Source of the DNA: Fischerella muscicola SAG 1427-1 = PCC 73103 | Lineage (GTDB): Bacteria > Cyanobacteriota > Cyanobacteriia > Cyanobacteriales > Nostocaceae | Length of the DNA stretch: 64,000 nucleotides | Direction of reading: 5' to 3' | NCBI RefSeq assembly: GCF_000317245.1 | Contig: NZ_AJLJ01000050.1 | Span: forward strand, 30,260-94,259 | Notes under the pieces: model-generated | The model's input: only the letters and a program-made list of their open reading frames with translations | Databases searched by the model: none | Told to the model about the DNA's origin: nothing | Shown: piece after piece, positions 7,633 through 17,308 of the stretch | Layout: every line of letters begins with the position of its first letter | Numbering within the stretch: position 1 is the stretch's first letter | Program-made: the position numbers and the translations under genes

Positions 7633-8439
7633 TTAACCGAACTTACCGCTAACGTATTCCTTAGTGGCTTCTTGTTGAGGATTTTGGAAAATTGCCTCTG
7701 TACGGTCAAATTCTACTAAATAGCCAGTCCGTCCACCTTTTTCTGATGTCTGGACGTTGAAAAAAGCTGTCATATCCGACACACGGGAAGCTTGTTGCAT
7801 GTTGTGAGTGACAATCACCACGGTATAGCGTTGTTTGAGTTCGTGGATTAGTTCTTCAACTTGCAAAGTAGAAATAGGGTCAAGCGCCGAACAAGGTTCA
7901 TCCATTAAAATGACATCTGGCTGAACAGCGATCGCACGAGCAATACATAAACGCTGTTGTTGACCACCAGACAAAGATAAACCACTTTGCTTGAGTTTGT
8001 CTTTCACATCTTCCCACAAAGCAGCTTGTTTGAGCGATCGCTCTACCAATTCATCCATGTCTCCTTTGTAGCCGTTGAGTCTTGGTCCAAAAGCGATATT
8101 GTCGTAAATTGATTTGGGGAAAGGATTTGGTCTTTGAAACACCATCCCGATTTTACGGCGCACTTCTACAGGGTCAACCTGGGGTGCATAGAGGTTTTCG
8201 CCATAATAAAAAACTTTACCTTCTGCCCGAAATGATTCAATGAGATCATTGAGGCGGTTATAACATCTAAGTAAAGTACTTTTACCACATCCAGATGGGC
8301 CAATAAAGGCTGTAACGCGATTTTTCTGGACATCCATCCAGATATCACGTACTGCTAAGAAGCTACCGTAGTAGATGTTAAGACCCTCGGCTCGTAAAAC
8401 AGTGTCTGTTTGGTTGGCGGTGCTTATGTTTGTTACCAT
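7633..8439 (-). CDS. pstB: Phosphate ABC transporter ATP-binding protein PstB
   Basis: ATPase of the high-affinity phosphate importer, on the cytoplasmic face of the membrane. 268 residues, the normal length. Walker [10 protein letters not shown] at residues 47-55, Q-loop region [18 protein letters not shown], signature LSGGQQQR, Walker B VILMDEP and the switch His in VIVTHNM are all present. The PFPKSI segment is characteristic of PstB. Last gene of pstS-pstC-pstA-pstB, 59 bp after pstA, with a terminator downstream. Confidence 0.97.
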   Translation of the reverse strand: MVTNISTANQTDTVLRAEGLNIYYGSFLAVRDIWMDVQKNRVTAFIGPSGCGKSTLLRCYNRLNDLIESFRAEGKVFYYGENLYAPQVDPVEVRRKIGMVFQRPNPFPKSIYDNIAFGPRLNGYKGDMDELVERSLKQAALWEDVKDKLKQSGLSLSGGQQQRLCIARAIAVQPDVILMDEPCSALDPISTLQVEELIHELKQRYTVVIVTHNMQQASRVSDMTAFFNVQTSEKGGRTGYLVEFDRTEAIFQNPQQEATKEYVSGKFG

Positions 8440-8498
8440 AAATACTAGAATTGCTAACTTGACGATTTAATAAAGATGTGATATGCAGCAGATTGGCA

Positions 8499-9386
8499 TC
8501 ATGTGTATTTCTTGCGACTAGTTGCCAAACGAGCAATAATACTCGTAAGCAGCACCATCAACACCAAAATTAGAGATGCAGCCCAAGCCATCGCCTGCCA
8601 GTTTTTATAGGGGGCGATCGCGAAGTTATAAACTAAAACTGCAAGGGAAGCTGTGGGTTTAAACAAACCATCAAACCAGTACTGAGAGAATAAAGCGGTG
8701 AATAATAGCGGTGCGGTCTCACCTGCGGCTCGTGCGATCGCTAGTGTAGAACCTGTAACAATTGCTGGCAAAGCTGCTGGTAAAACTACCCACATCACTG
8801 TTTGAAAGTTCGTTGCTCCTAAACCAGTGGCGGCTTGTCGCAAATCATCTGATACCAGTTGTAGAGCTTCGTCTGTGGTTCTGACAATAATTGGTAGCAT
8901 CAATACTGACAATGCTACTCCACCAGCAAAAGCGGAAAACGAACCGATAGCCACTACCACAATACCGTAAGCAAACACCCCCGCAATGATTGAGGGAACA
9001 CCACTGAGAATATTTGTAGAAAAGCGCACCCAACGAGCAATTTTCCCAGAGCTAAACTCGGTCAAATAGACAGCAGCTAAAACACCTATGGGGATGCTAA
9101 TCAAAGCACCAATGCCCACCATGATGATTGTACCGATGATGGCATTACCAAAACCTCCTCCTGGTGCCAATGGTGGTGGTGGTAATTCAGTAAACAAACT
9201 TGGCCGTAGACTAGCAAAGCCTTGAATGATGACGTAAGAAAGTACTGCTATTAAAGGTATAAGTGCCAATATTCCGCATAGAAATGCGATGACTGTCATT
9301 ACAGTGTTGAATATTGTCCGGGGTGACGACGAACGAGCTAGGCTACTGTGGAGCGATGCACTTTGAGATTTATCTGTATAAGCCAT
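8499..9386 (-). CDS. pstA: Phosphate ABC transporter permease PstA
   Basis: One of the two membrane subunits of the phosphate importer. 295 residues with six predicted helices; the N-terminal about 30 residues are polar and cytoplasmic. The ABC-permease loop DDLRQAATGLGATNFQTVMW, which docks on PstB, is intact, as is the family motif ARAAGETAPLLFTALFS. It follows pstC by 36 bp, indicating co-transcription. Confidence 0.95.
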   Translation of the reverse strand: MAYTDKSQSASLHSSLARSSSPRTIFNTVMTVIAFLCGILALIPLIAVLSYVIIQGFASLRPSLFTELPPPPLAPGGGFGNAIIGTIIMVGIGALISIPIGVLAAVYLTEFSSGKIARWVRFSTNILSGVPSIIAGVFAYGIVVVAIGSFSAFAGGVALSVLMLPIIVRTTDEALQLVSDDLRQAATGLGATNFQTVMWVVLPAALPAIVTGSTLAIARAAGETAPLLFTALFSQYWFDGLFKPTASLAVLVYNFAIAPYKNWQAMAWAASLILVLMVLLTSIIARLATSRKKYT

Positions 9387-9422
9387 ATGTCAACACACTT
9401 CAAAACACAAAAATGCTACAGT

Positions 9423-10376
9423 CTACAGTCGCTTGACTCGCAGGACTATGAACTCAGCCAAAACGTTTACTATCAGAGTTAAAACAAACAAAATCAAAGC
9501 AGCGTACATCAGAGCAGAGACTTGCAGACCGCTTGCTTCGGCGAACTGGTTTGCGAGTAAAGAAGAAATGGTGTTAGCTGGTGCAAACAATGAAGGGCTA
9601 ATTCTGTTGGAGTTACCAATCAACATTGTTACAGCCATTGTTTCTCCCATTGCCCGACCTAAAGCCAGCATCACGGCGCTGACGATTCCAGAGAAAGCAG
9701 TAGGTAAAATTACTTTAAAAAGTGCTTCCCAACGGGTTGCTCCCAGTCCTAGAGCTGCTTGACGTAAACTGGAGGGTACCGAAATTAAAGCATCGCGAGA
9801 GATTGCTGTAATAATTGGCAGAGTCATAATACCTAAGATGATTCCTGCTGGAAACATCGATGGGCCTGTGGGAACTGTGCTAAAGATTGGCAGCCAACCA
9901 AAAGAACCATGAAGCCATTTCCCTAAAGCGGTGAGCGGAGGAATCAATACAAAAATTCCCCAGATACCATAAACTACACTGGGAATTGCCGCTAAAAGTT
10001 CTACCAAAAACACCAATACTGTACGTACGGATAATAGTAGCCAATTTTCGCTTAAAAGTATAGCGGTGCCGACGCCAATTGGTACAGCTAGTAATAGACC
10101 AATAAAAGCACTAACTAATGTACCGTAAACTTGCGGTAGTACGCCGTATACATTATTAACGGGATTCCAATTACTTTCTGTTAAAAAGCGGACTAAACCA
10201 AATTCTTTGATTGCAGGTACAGACTCAATACCAACCTGTATGGCTATCCACAACAAAATAGCAGCGATCGCCAGAGCAAATATTCGTGTTATCCAAATAA
10301 AGCCTTTGTCTAAGGACTTTTCAAATTCAGAACGTGGTCTAACAGTAGGTTTATCACCTTGGGCTGATGTATTCAT
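9423..10376 (-). CDS. pstC: Phosphate ABC transporter permease PstC
   Basis: Partner of PstA in the phosphate channel. 317 residues with six main hydrophobic helices. Typical PstC motifs are VYGIWGIFVLIPPL, GIMTLPIITAISRDAL, the permease loop SSLRQAALGLGATRWEALFK and ALGRAMGETMAVTMLIGN. The 231-bp gap to pstS contains a tandem heptamer array and could hold a processing or attenuation site that uncouples pstS from the membrane genes. Confidence 0.95.
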   Translation of the reverse strand: MNTSAQGDKPTVRPRSEFEKSLDKGFIWITRIFALAIAAILLWIAIQVGIESVPAIKEFGLVRFLTESNWNPVNNVYGVLPQVYGTLVSAFIGLLLAVPIGVGTAILLSENWLLLSVRTVLVFLVELLAAIPSVVYGIWGIFVLIPPLTALGKWLHGSFGWLPIFSTVPTGPSMFPAGIILGIMTLPIITAISRDALISVPSSLRQAALGLGATRWEALFKVILPTAFSGIVSAVMLALGRAMGETMAVTMLIGNSNRISPSLFAPANTISSLLANQFAEASGLQVSALMYAALILFVLTLIVNVLAEFIVLRVKRL

Positions 10377-10567
10377 GAATGACTTTACTCATCAACGGTT
10401 CAAAAAGTAGGAGCGAACCATGCTAGTCATGAGTTAATTAGTCATTAGCCACTCGTCATTGATTTAAGTATTTGGACAAAATTAAATTTGTTTGTGGAGG
10501 CTTCTAACAGAGAATAGGGAACTCTTAACAGGAAAACAATCTGTATTATTAATTCTGTCTAAATACT

Positions 10568-10601
10568 GATCACAAATGACAAATGACAAATGACAAATGA
10601 C
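10568..10601. repeat. Heptamer tandem repeat (TGACAAA)n between pstS and pstC
   Basis: Roughly four consecutive TGACAAA units. The same heptamer recurs near 13140-13199, 20749-20876, 21944-22010, 36024-36104, 37677-37696, 51405-51440 and 55875-55900, on both strands. This is a dispersed short tandem repeat typical of heterocystous cyanobacteria. Confidence 0.75.
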
Positions 10602-10607
10602 TAAATA

Positions 10608-11795
10608 CTATTTACTTGCACTGGCATCATTGCTTGAACCTACGGCAATTTTATAGTCAGGGCTAATCGCGTCCGCAGCCGCAGCTACTTTCTCAACTAC
10701 GTTTGCAGGTAGAGGAACGTAACCTAGCTCCGCAGAGTTTTTCTGACCTTCTGTCAAGCCATATTCAATCATGGCTTCTACCGCTTTGGCTTTTGCTGCT
10801 TCAGGATATTTTTTGTGAACCAAAAGCCAAGTGTAAGTAACGACCGGATAAGAAGCATCTCCTTCTGGATCTGTGATGAAGGCGCGGAGATTTTCAGGTA
10901 AAGTAACTGCTTCTAGGGTTTTAGCTGCTGACTCATCAGTAGGAACAACAAATTTACCTGCTTTATTTTCCAAAGCAGCAAACTTGAGATTATTTTGTTT
11001 AGCGTAGCCGTATTCTATGTAACCAATAGAGCTTGGGGTTTGGGTAATTTGAGCAGTTACACCTTCATTACCTTTAGCACCAACTCCTACAGGCCAGTTG
11101 ACAGTTTTACCGTCACCTACTTTACTTTTCCATTCTGGGCTAACGGCACTGAGGTGTTTTGTAAATACACCTGTAGTACCACTACCATCAGAACGATAAA
11201 TTACTGTGATTGGTTCGTTAGGAAGCTTCGCACCTGGGTTCGCAGCAGTGATTTTCGGATCGTTCCAAGACTTGATTTTGCCTAGAAGAATATCAGTGTA
11301 AACTGCTCGTGGAAGCTTTAACTCTGGAACATCTGGTAAGTTGTAAGCTAGCACAATGCTACCAGCAGTCATGGGTAACATGAGGACGCCTTTATCAGCC
11401 GGCACTTTTTGGATTTCTTCATCCTTCATTGCAACGTCGCTGGCGCCAAAGTCTACGGTACCTTGGGTAAATTGCTCTACTCCAGCACCGCTACCAACAG
11501 ACTGATAGTTAACTTGCAGATCAGGATACTTTTTGTTTAAATCAAAAAACCAACGACTATATAGTGGTGCTGGAAAAGTAGCACCAGCTCCGGTTAATGA
11601 TACTTTTCCACCAAGGTCCAATTTTGCAGGGCTAGAAGCAGTTGCATCAGTAGCAGCACCAGGAGTTGTGTCACTGGTAGAAGTATTATTTTGAGCTTCT
11701 TGTCCACCGCAAGCAGCTAGGCTAATCGCTAGTGTTAATACCGAAATAGTTCTCGTTAGGCGAGATTTACAAATTACTGACGTACGGGAAAGCAT
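10608..11795 (-). CDS. pstS: Periplasmic phosphate-binding lipoprotein PstS
   Basis: Substrate-binding protein of the Pst importer. 395 residues; an N-terminal signal ends in the lipobox LAACGG, so it is probably lipid-anchored. A Ser/Thr/Ala-rich linker follows, then the phosphate-binding domain with ligand motifs GAGATFPAPLYSRWF, NYQSVGSGAGVEQF, DFGASDVAM, and YRSDGSGTTGVFTKHL. Longer than the E. coli protein because of the linker and an extended C-terminus. First gene of the operon; a Pho-box-like repeat lies 59 bp upstream. Confidence 0.96.
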   Translation of the reverse strand: MLSRTSVICKSRLTRTISVLTLAISLAACGGQEAQNNTSTSDTTPGAATDATASSPAKLDLGGKVSLTGAGATFPAPLYSRWFFDLNKKYPDLQVNYQSVGSGAGVEQFTQGTVDFGASDVAMKDEEIQKVPADKGVLMLPMTAGSIVLAYNLPDVPELKLPRAVYTDILLGKIKSWNDPKITAANPGAKLPNEPITVIYRSDGSGTTGVFTKHLSAVSPEWKSKVGDGKTVNWPVGVGAKGNEGVTAQITQTPSSIGYIEYGYAKQNNLKFAALENKAGKFVVPTDESAAKTLEAVTLPENLRAFITDPEGDASYPVVTYTWLLVHKKYPEAAKAKAVEAMIEYGLTEGQKNSAELGYVPLPANVVEKVAAAADAISPDYKIAVGSSNDASASK

Positions 11796-11853
11796 GGATT
11801 TATGATGTTTGATCTTATTTTTCCAGCTAAACCCCTATGATGATATAGCTTTT

Positions 11854-11872
11854 AGGTAAAGAAAAGGTTAAA
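11854..11872 (-). promoter_or_regulatory. Candidate Pho box of pstS
   Basis: On the minus strand TTTAACCT, three bases (TTT), CTTTACCT: two octamers with the 8+3 spacing of cyanobacterial SphR/PhoB boxes (consensus near CTTAACCT), each with a single mismatch. A possible -10 (TATATC or TATCAT) lies 6-8 bases downstream, and the pstS ATG is 59 bp away. Phosphate-starvation control is expected for this operon. Confidence 0.65.
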
Positions 11873-12547
11873 GGCACAAGGATTATGATGCTTTTAACCA
11901 GTAATTTTATACAACTTTTAATTTTCTTGAGTTGACGAAGGTTTTTGATTGCAATCGATTCTCATTTAAGAACGAATAGATACAAGTACTTGTATATAAT
12001 TAACAAATATAATCGAATGACAATAATAAGACATTTTTCTATAATTTATTGAACAAATAGAAGCACAATATATGGCAAATTCAAATTATAAATAAATAAT
12101 TATTAAAAAAATATTTTCAGAGCATAAATACCTGGCGAATCGAATTCGCACGCCAAGTTCTACAGTGCTTTGCTTTAATGTTCCTTCTGGGGTTAGGGGA
12201 AAACCTCGCAACTTTCCCATGCTTACGAAATCCGATACCAAGCTCGGAGTGAGATGAGCTTAAAGCAGTTGCAGCCAACAGCACCCATATATTGATTAAA
12301 CTGTAATAATTTTTCTCAAAAAGAGGATAAAATATAGCTTTTATACAACAATGAGTGATAATTCCTCCCAGGGTACAAGAAAACAGATAAATATGGGAAT
12401 CAATTCCGTTTTCTAAAATTCAGAATCTTCAAACCCTCGGATTTATCCGTGGGGTCAATCCAAAATCCAAAATCTTGTTGAAGGATGACTTAATTCTTGT
12501 TATTTATTTTGCTTTTACATGAGAATATTTGCACGAGTGTATTGTAA
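11873..12547. other. Long intergenic region between pstS and bioY
   Basis: The part to about 12120 is very AT-rich with no gene. From about 12125 to 12275 the DNA is more GC-balanced and contains pairing potential: GCGAAT/ATTCGC, GCTTTAA (near 12171) with TTAAAGC (near 12260), and GGGGTT/AAACCTC. No family was recognised. A 21-codon frame at 12351-12416 lacks a ribosome site. A dispersed AATCCAAAATCCAAAAT repeat lies near 12458. Confidence 0.5.
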
Positions 12548-13135
12548 ATGTTAGCTGCGTCAAATCAATTGTTATGGTCTATGATTGGCTTACTGCTAAC
12601 TATGGGTGGTACCTTCTTAGAAGCAAATATTACCACCTTACCTTGGAGTTGGAGTAAGCACGGAATTCACACTTTCTCGTTGGGTGTCACTTTTCAAATT
12701 GGCGGGGTGCTACTTGTAGGATGTTTAGGAGGCAAAAATGCTGGCGCTATTTCACAGATAGCATATTTGGTGATGGGGCTAACTTTATTACCCGTATTTG
12801 CTAGTGGTGGTGGTCTTGGCTATGTTAAGCTATCACAGTTTGGTTATTTATTGGGCTTTATTCCAGGAGCTTGGATTTGTGGCTTTTTTGCCTTTAAAGC
12901 TAGACCTCGACTGGAAGCACTAGCATTTAGTTGTATTTGTGGCTTGTTAACTGTTCACGTCTGCGGTATTAGTTATTTGATTCTCAGCTATGTTTTACAG
13001 TTACAAGGTACAGAAACTCTGACCCTGATGCAAGCAATCCTCAGATATTCTTGGTTTGCACTACCAGGACAACTAGCTGTGATCTGTGCTGTAACTGTCA
13101 TAGCGTATGTGCTACGTCACTTGATGTTTTATTAG
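12548..13135 (+). CDS. bioY: BioY-family biotin transporter S component
   Basis: Membrane substrate-binding (S) component of an ECF-type biotin importer. 195 residues with about six helices. BioY features are TFQIGGVLLVGCLGGKNAG, the glycine-rich FASGGGLGYVKLSQFGYLLGF segment that lines the biotin site, and an arginine after the FFAFKARPRLEAL loop. No BioM or BioN is nearby, so it works alone or with a shared energising module. It is 85 bp upstream of lspA with a heptamer repeat between them; the two may be co-transcribed. Confidence 0.85.
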   Translation: MLAASNQLLWSMIGLLLTMGGTFLEANITTLPWSWSKHGIHTFSLGVTFQIGGVLLVGCLGGKNAGAISQIAYLVMGLTLLPVFASGGGLGYVKLSQFGYLLGFIPGAWICGFFAFKARPRLEALAFSCICGLLTVHVCGISYLILSYVLQLQGTETLTLMQAILRYSWFALPGQLAVICAVTVIAYVLRHLMFY

Positions 13136-13137
13136 TC

Positions 13138-13199
13138 TTTTGTCATTTGTCATTAGTCATTTGTCATTTGTCAAAAGCTAATGACTAATGACTAATATA
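13138..13199. repeat. Inverted heptamer repeats between bioY and lspA
   Basis: Four to five GTCATTT/GTCATTA units are followed, after AAAGC, by complementary AATGACT units, so the transcript can form a long imperfect hairpin just before lspA. It could attenuate or terminate bioY transcription. Possible start codons at 13188 and 13200 fall inside or next to the repeat, which argues for the later lspA start. Confidence 0.65.
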
Positions 13200-13220
13200 A
13201 TGACTCTAGACAATTTTGCC

Positions 13221-13691
13221 ATGCGTTTTAAAAATAAATTCTTCTGGATTACTGGCTTGATCGCTTTTTTTTTAGACCAAATCACAAAATATTGGGTGGT
13301 ACAAACTTTTAGCTTAAAACAAACATTACCACTGTTACCTGGTATATTTCACTTAACATATGTGACTAATACTGGTGCAGCTTTTAGCTTGCTATCAGGA
13401 AAAGTTGAGTGGTTACGCTGGCTATCTTTGGGAGTGAGTTTAGCACTAATAGCTTTGGCATGGTTGGGTCCAAACTTAAACCGTTGGGAGCAATGGGGTT
13501 ATGGTTTAATATTGGGTGGTGCTATGGGCAATGGTATAGACCGCTTTGCTTTAGGGTATGTTGTTGATTTCTTAGACTTTCGACTGATTAACTTTCCTGT
13601 ATTTAATTTGGCAGATGTTTTTATTAATATTGGCATTATTTGTTTGTTGATTGCCACTTTTCAAAAAACACCAACCTCTAGCCGCAGGTAA
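13221..13691 (+). CDS. lspA: Lipoprotein signal peptidase II
   Basis: Membrane aspartyl protease that removes signal peptides from lipidated prolipoproteins, such as the PstS encoded here. From ATG 13221 the product is 156 residues, the usual length, with four helices. Catalytic Asp107 lies in GNGIDRF and Asp132 in FNLADVFIN; the VTNTGAAFSLL motif is also present. Longer in-frame starts at 13188 and 13200 would add residues encoded by the upstream repeat. A strong hairpin at 13802-13832 follows. Confidence 0.93.
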   Translation: MRFKNKFFWITGLIAFFLDQITKYWVVQTFSLKQTLPLLPGIFHLTYVTNTGAAFSLLSGKVEWLRWLSLGVSLALIALAWLGPNLNRWEQWGYGLILGGAMGNGIDRFALGYVVDFLDFRLINFPVFNLADVFINIGIICLLIATFQKTPTSSRR

Positions 13692-13801
13692 ATTTTATCA
13701 AAAAAGAGTGTAAGGGTATAAGGGTGTAGGAGAAATGATTGATCGCGATCGCACCTCGGTTTCATTTCCTCCTCCACATCCCACACATCCCAAAAGACAC
13801 A

Positions 13802-13832
13802 AACAAGAGGCTATATAAACTAGCCTCTTGTT
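13802..13832. terminator. Perfect 12-bp hairpin between convergent genes
   Basis: AACAAGAGGCTA (13802-13813) and TAGCCTCTTGTT (13821-13832) form a perfect stem with a seven-base loop, between lspA and the convergent repeat-protein gene. No clean U-tract follows on either strand (TGTCCT on plus, TGTGTCTTTT on minus), so it may be a bidirectional terminator or an RNA-stabilising stem. Confidence 0.6.
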
Positions 13833-13948
13833 GTCCTAAAAAAGCCGCAAATTTTTAAACACGTCAAAAACTAAGAAACCTGTATCAGAATCATCTCATA
13901 AACAAGGTGAAGCCTGGTCTTTATAATTATTGACCAGTACCAGTACCG

Positions 13949-14563
13949 CTATGGTGCTGGAGTTGTGCTATCCGGTGCTGGAGTGATCTGAGTTGGATTG
14001 CTAGAGTCGGGTGCTGGAGTTGTGCTATCCGGTGCTGGAGTAATCTGAGTTGGACTGGTAGAGTCAGGTGTTGGAGTTGTGCTATCCGGTGCTGGAGTAA
14101 TCTGAGTTGGACTGGTAGAGTCAGGTGTTGGAGTTGTGCTATCCGGTGCTGGAGTTGTACTATCAGGAGCCGGAACTGTACTGTCAGGAGTTGTACTATC
14201 CGGTGCTGGAGTTGTACTATCCGGTGTTGTGCTATCCGGTGCTGGAGTTGTACTGTCAGGAGTTGTGCTGTCAGGAGCCGGAGTTGTACTATCCGGTGCT
14301 GGAGTTGTACTGTCAGGAGCCGGAGTTGTACTATCCGGTGTTGTAGTGCTGCTCGCTCCTCCCTGACAACGGGAATTTAATGGAAAATATTCACACAGGA
14401 TCTTCTTACCCTCTGGTGAAAGTTTAATTTCTGGGGGTGAAGTAGTAGTTTCTTGATTCTGTTGGCTTAGTTCAGGAAATTTGGTGATTTGGGCAGCAGC
14501 AATATTGCTGGTTAATGCCACAGTCAGGGCCGCGCCTGTCAGGGTAAGAAATTTCCCCTTCAT
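13949..14563 (-). CDS. Secreted APDSTTP-repeat protein with frameshifted C-terminus
   Basis: 204 residues from ATG 14563 (GAGG upstream); GTG at 14581 would add six. A signal peptide (MKGKFLTLTGAALTVAL, cleavage near AAAQ) precedes a short unique region with two cysteines (ILCEYFPLNSRC), then about 130 residues of APDSTTP-like repeats, a disordered Pro/Thr/Ser-rich wall or linker type. Function unknown. The last repeat unit reads CACCATAGC where the others read CACCGGATAGC. The loss of GG brings a TAG in frame, while the shifted frame would continue as DSGTGTGQ and stop. The original protein was therefore probably eight residues longer. Confidence 0.7.
   Translation of the reverse strand: MKGKFLTLTGAALTVALTSNIAAAQITKFPELSQQNQETTTSPPEIKLSPEGKKILCEYFPLNSRCQGGASSTTTPDSTTPAPDSTTPAPDSTTPAPDSTTPDSTTPAPDSTTPDSTTPAPDSTTPDSTVPAPDSTTPAPDSTTPTPDSTSPTQITPAPDSTTPTPDSTSPTQITPAPDSTTPAPDSSNPTQITPAPDSTTPAP
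13955..14345. repeat. Tandem repeat array encoding APDSTTP units
   Basis: 21-base units and 12-base half units alternate, with a longer 54-base super-repeat (containing ATCTGAGTTGG) copied near 13985, 14040 and 14099. Unit lengths are multiples of three, so all frames on both strands stay open; antisense frames here are not genes. Confidence 0.85.
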
Positions 14564-14581
14564 ATTACTTAACCTCAACAC

Positions 14582-15003
14582 CTTTAAAGAATACTCGGCC
14601 CATTAAATCAAACAATAGGTTTTATAAAATCTTCCTAAAAGTAGATGTTTTTGTAACATTTATATGCTTTCTGGTTTACTGTTGTAAAAATTAAATCATT
14701 CAATAATAAAATTTTAGTAGAAATAAATACTGCAAATCCAAGCTTTAGCTGTTGTCATCCAAGCAAATAGGCTATTTCAAGATAAAACTGAGTAGAACCA
14801 AGAGGAAATTTCTTGACTACATCAATATGTAAAAAAACTAACGTTCAAAGTCATATTGATATATATTATCTTGATGTCAATAAAAATTGGGAACCACTAT
14901 GTGCTGCTAACGTCCCTATAACGTTATGAGTACAATGGTGGAATACAAACATCAAGATGGCAGTTCGCCAATTTTTCAGTAATATCCGTGGTTTCTTTAG
15001 CCG
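14582..15003. other. AT-rich intergenic region before the FHA-PBP gene
   Basis: This 420-bp stretch presumably holds divergent promoters for the secreted repeat protein and the FHA-PBP gene. I see no gene, repeat array or recognisable operator in it. Confidence 0.5.
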
Positions 15004-17277
15004 ATGAGTTCCCCCCAACCCCCTCAAAAGCCACAAACATTGCTTGGTCAGATAACGCAAGCAGTACAAACAATTCAAGCTCGGGTTGATTTTTCCAAAC
15101 TAGCACTGAAGCCTAATGCCAGAGTACCAGAACTCTGGGTGCAGGATGCGGGGGCGGATAAGGCAGAGGTATATCCGCTATTGGGCGATCGCTATATGCT
15201 AGGTCGCAGTTCCAAATCCTGCGATATCGTCGTCCGCAACCCGGTTGTTAGCCAAATTCACTTGTCACTGTCGCGGGATTCGACTCAACGGCAACCTATT
15301 TTTGTGATCAAAGATGAAAATTCCACAAATGGCATTTATCGTGGCAAGCGTCGGCTCACATCCCTAGAATTGCGTCATGGTGATGTCCTCACCTTGGGAC
15401 CACCAGAACTGGCTGCTTCTGTAAGGCTACAATACGTTGATCCACCTCCTTGGTACGTTAAGGCCGCAACTTGGACTGCTTACGGTATAGGTGGTGTTAG
15501 CGCTCTGACGGTGCTAGTAATTGGTGCTGAATCGCTAAAATTTCGTGTGAGACCCCTACCTAACCCAACTAGTGCTCCCGTGGTTGTATACGCAGGTGAT
15601 GGGGAAACACCGCTACGTGAGCCAAGAAATACTGCTCATGTAGACATGAAAGGACTGAAAGATTTCGGTCCGTATTTACCGGCGGCGGTAGTTGCTTCTG
15701 AAGATAGCCGTTACTACTGGCATTTTGGCGTAGATCCCTATGGCATTCTCCGAGCCGTCCTGATCAATACCCGCAGTGGTGATGTGCAACAAGGTGCTAG
15801 TACAGTTACCCAGCAAGTTGCTCGCAGTTTGTTCCGTGATTATGTAGGTAGACAAGATTCCCTCGGCCGCAAAGTGCGAGAGGCGATTGTTTCTCTAAAA
15901 TTAGAAACCTTTTACAGCAAAGACCAGATTTTATTGACTTATTTAAACCGAGTATTTTTAGGGGCTGATACTTCTGGGTTTGAAGATGCGGCACGGTATT
16001 ATTTTGACAAGTCAGCCAAAGAATTAACTTTGGCTGAATCTGCGACTTTAGTCGGTATTTTGCCTGGACCTAACAGTTTTAATTTCTGTGGCGATAACCA
16101 AAGTAGAACACGCATTATAGAGTATCGTAACCGCGTTTTACGACGGATGCTTGAAGCTGGCAAAATCAAGCAAGATGATTATAATCGAGCCAGGCGATCG
16201 CCTGTAGATGTCAGCCCGAAAGTCTGCCAACAACAAGCAAAAACCATAGCTCCGTATTTTTACAGTTATATTTTCCAAGAACTGGAATCCATCTTGGGAA
16301 AAGACTTGGCGGGTGAAGGTAACTTTATCATTGAAACTCAGCTTGATATTGGTATCCAACAACAGGCAGAAGCCTCATTGCGTAACTATGTAAACAACGC
16401 TGGGGGCAATTTTAACTTTTCGGAAGGAGCAATAGTTACCCTAGATTCCAGTACTGGTGGTATCCGAGCAATGGTAGGTGGTACAGATTACAGAACTAGT
16501 CAGTTCAATCGGGCTTATCAGGCTAAAAGACAACCTGGTTCCACCTTTAAAGTATTTGCTTATGCTGCCGCTTTAGAACAGGGAATTTCACCCGCTACGA
16601 GTTATTCCTGCTCTCCTTTAACTTGGCAGGGTTTTACCTATAAACCTTGTCGAGCAGGTTCTGATGTGAGTTTAAGTCTTGGTACTGGACTGGCCCAGTC
16701 TGAAAACCCCATCGCCTTACGACTTTCTAGACAAATAGGACTAAATAGAGTAGTAGAGATGGCAAAGCGTTTGGGAGTCAAATCAAACTTAGATCCAGTA
16801 CCAGGATTGGTGTTAGGACAAAGTGAAGTCAATGTTTTGGAAATGACTGGTGCTTTTGGTGCTATAAGTAATGGCGGTGTGTGGAACCGTCCCCATGCAA
16901 TTAGCCGTATTTTAGATAGTAGTGATTGTCGCGATCGCAAAGATTTAAAAACTTGTCGTGTAATTTACGCCTTTGATAAGGATGCCGAAGCTAACAAACG
17001 CGTACTGCGAAACGATATCGCTGATACTATGACTCGCTTACTCCGAGGAGTAGTCACAAATGGTACTGGTGGGCGCGCTGCGCTCGGTGATTTCGCAGTA
17101 TCTGGTAAAACTGGTACAACCAACAGCAACGTAGATTTATGGTTTATTGGCTTTATTCCTAGTCGCCAACTAGTAACTGGTATTTGGCTAGGCAACGACA
17201 ATAACTCCCCAACATCTGGTAGTAGCGCCCAAGCTGCCCAACTATGGGGTAATTATATGGGTAGAGTTGTTAGATAG
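15004..17277 (+). CDS. Class A penicillin-binding protein with N-terminal FHA domain
   Basis: Bifunctional peptidoglycan glycosyltransferase/transpeptidase of 757 residues. The cytoplasmic N-terminus carries an FHA phosphothreonine-binding domain (about 45-135; [20 protein letters not shown]). One membrane helix at about 150-172 follows. The GT51 domain has catalytic Glu233 in [14 protein letters not shown] and [15 protein letters not shown]. The transpeptidase has the SxxK nucleophile at Ser513 ([10 protein letters not shown]), SEN in place of SxN, and KTGTT at about 702-706. The FHA fusion is a cyanobacterial arrangement and suggests that cell-wall synthesis is tied to a Ser/Thr kinase signal. 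Shorter C-terminus than E. coli PBP1a. Confidence 0.92.
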   Translation: MSSPQPPQKPQTLLGQITQAVQTIQARVDFSKLALKPNARVPELWVQDAGADKAEVYPLLGDRYMLGRSSKSCDIVVRNPVVSQIHLSLSRDSTQRQPIFVIKDENSTNGIYRGKRRLTSLELRHGDVLTLGPPELAASVRLQYVDPPPWYVKAATWTAYGIGGVSALTVLVIGAESLKFRVRPLPNPTSAPVVVYAGDGETPLREPRNTAHVDMKGLKDFGPYLPAAVVASEDSRYYWHFGVDPYGILRAVLINTRSGDVQQGASTVTQQVARSLFRDYVGRQDSLGRKVREAIVSLKLETFYSKDQILLTYLNRVFLGADTSGFEDAARYYFDKSAKELTLAESATLVGILPGPNSFNFCGDNQSRTRIIEYRNRVLRRMLEAGKIKQDDYNRARRSPVDVSPKVCQQQAKTIAPYFYSYIFQELESILGKDLAGEGNFIIETQLDIGIQQQAEASLRNYVNNAGGNFNFSEGAIVTLDSSTGGIRAMVGGTDYRTSQFNRAYQAKRQPGSTFKVFAYAAALEQGISPATSYSCSPLTWQGFTYKPCRAGSDVSLSLGTGLAQSENPIALRLSRQIGLNRVVEMAKRLGVKSNLDPVPGLVLGQSEVNVLEMTGAFGAISNGGVWNRPHAISRILDSSDCRDRKDLKTCRVIYAFDKDAEANKRVLRNDIADTMTRLLRGVVTNGTGGRAALGDFAVSGKTGTTNSNVDLWFIGFIPSRQLVTGIWLGNDNNSPTSGSSAQAAQLWGNYMGRVVR

Positions 17278-17308
17278 GGGGCGGGAATCGGGTATCGGGG
17301 ATCGGGGA

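Noticed and set aside
14125..14366. Two open frames antisense to the APDSTTP array
   Set aside because: They arise because the repeat unit length is a multiple of three; the sense frame has a signal peptide and ribosome site.
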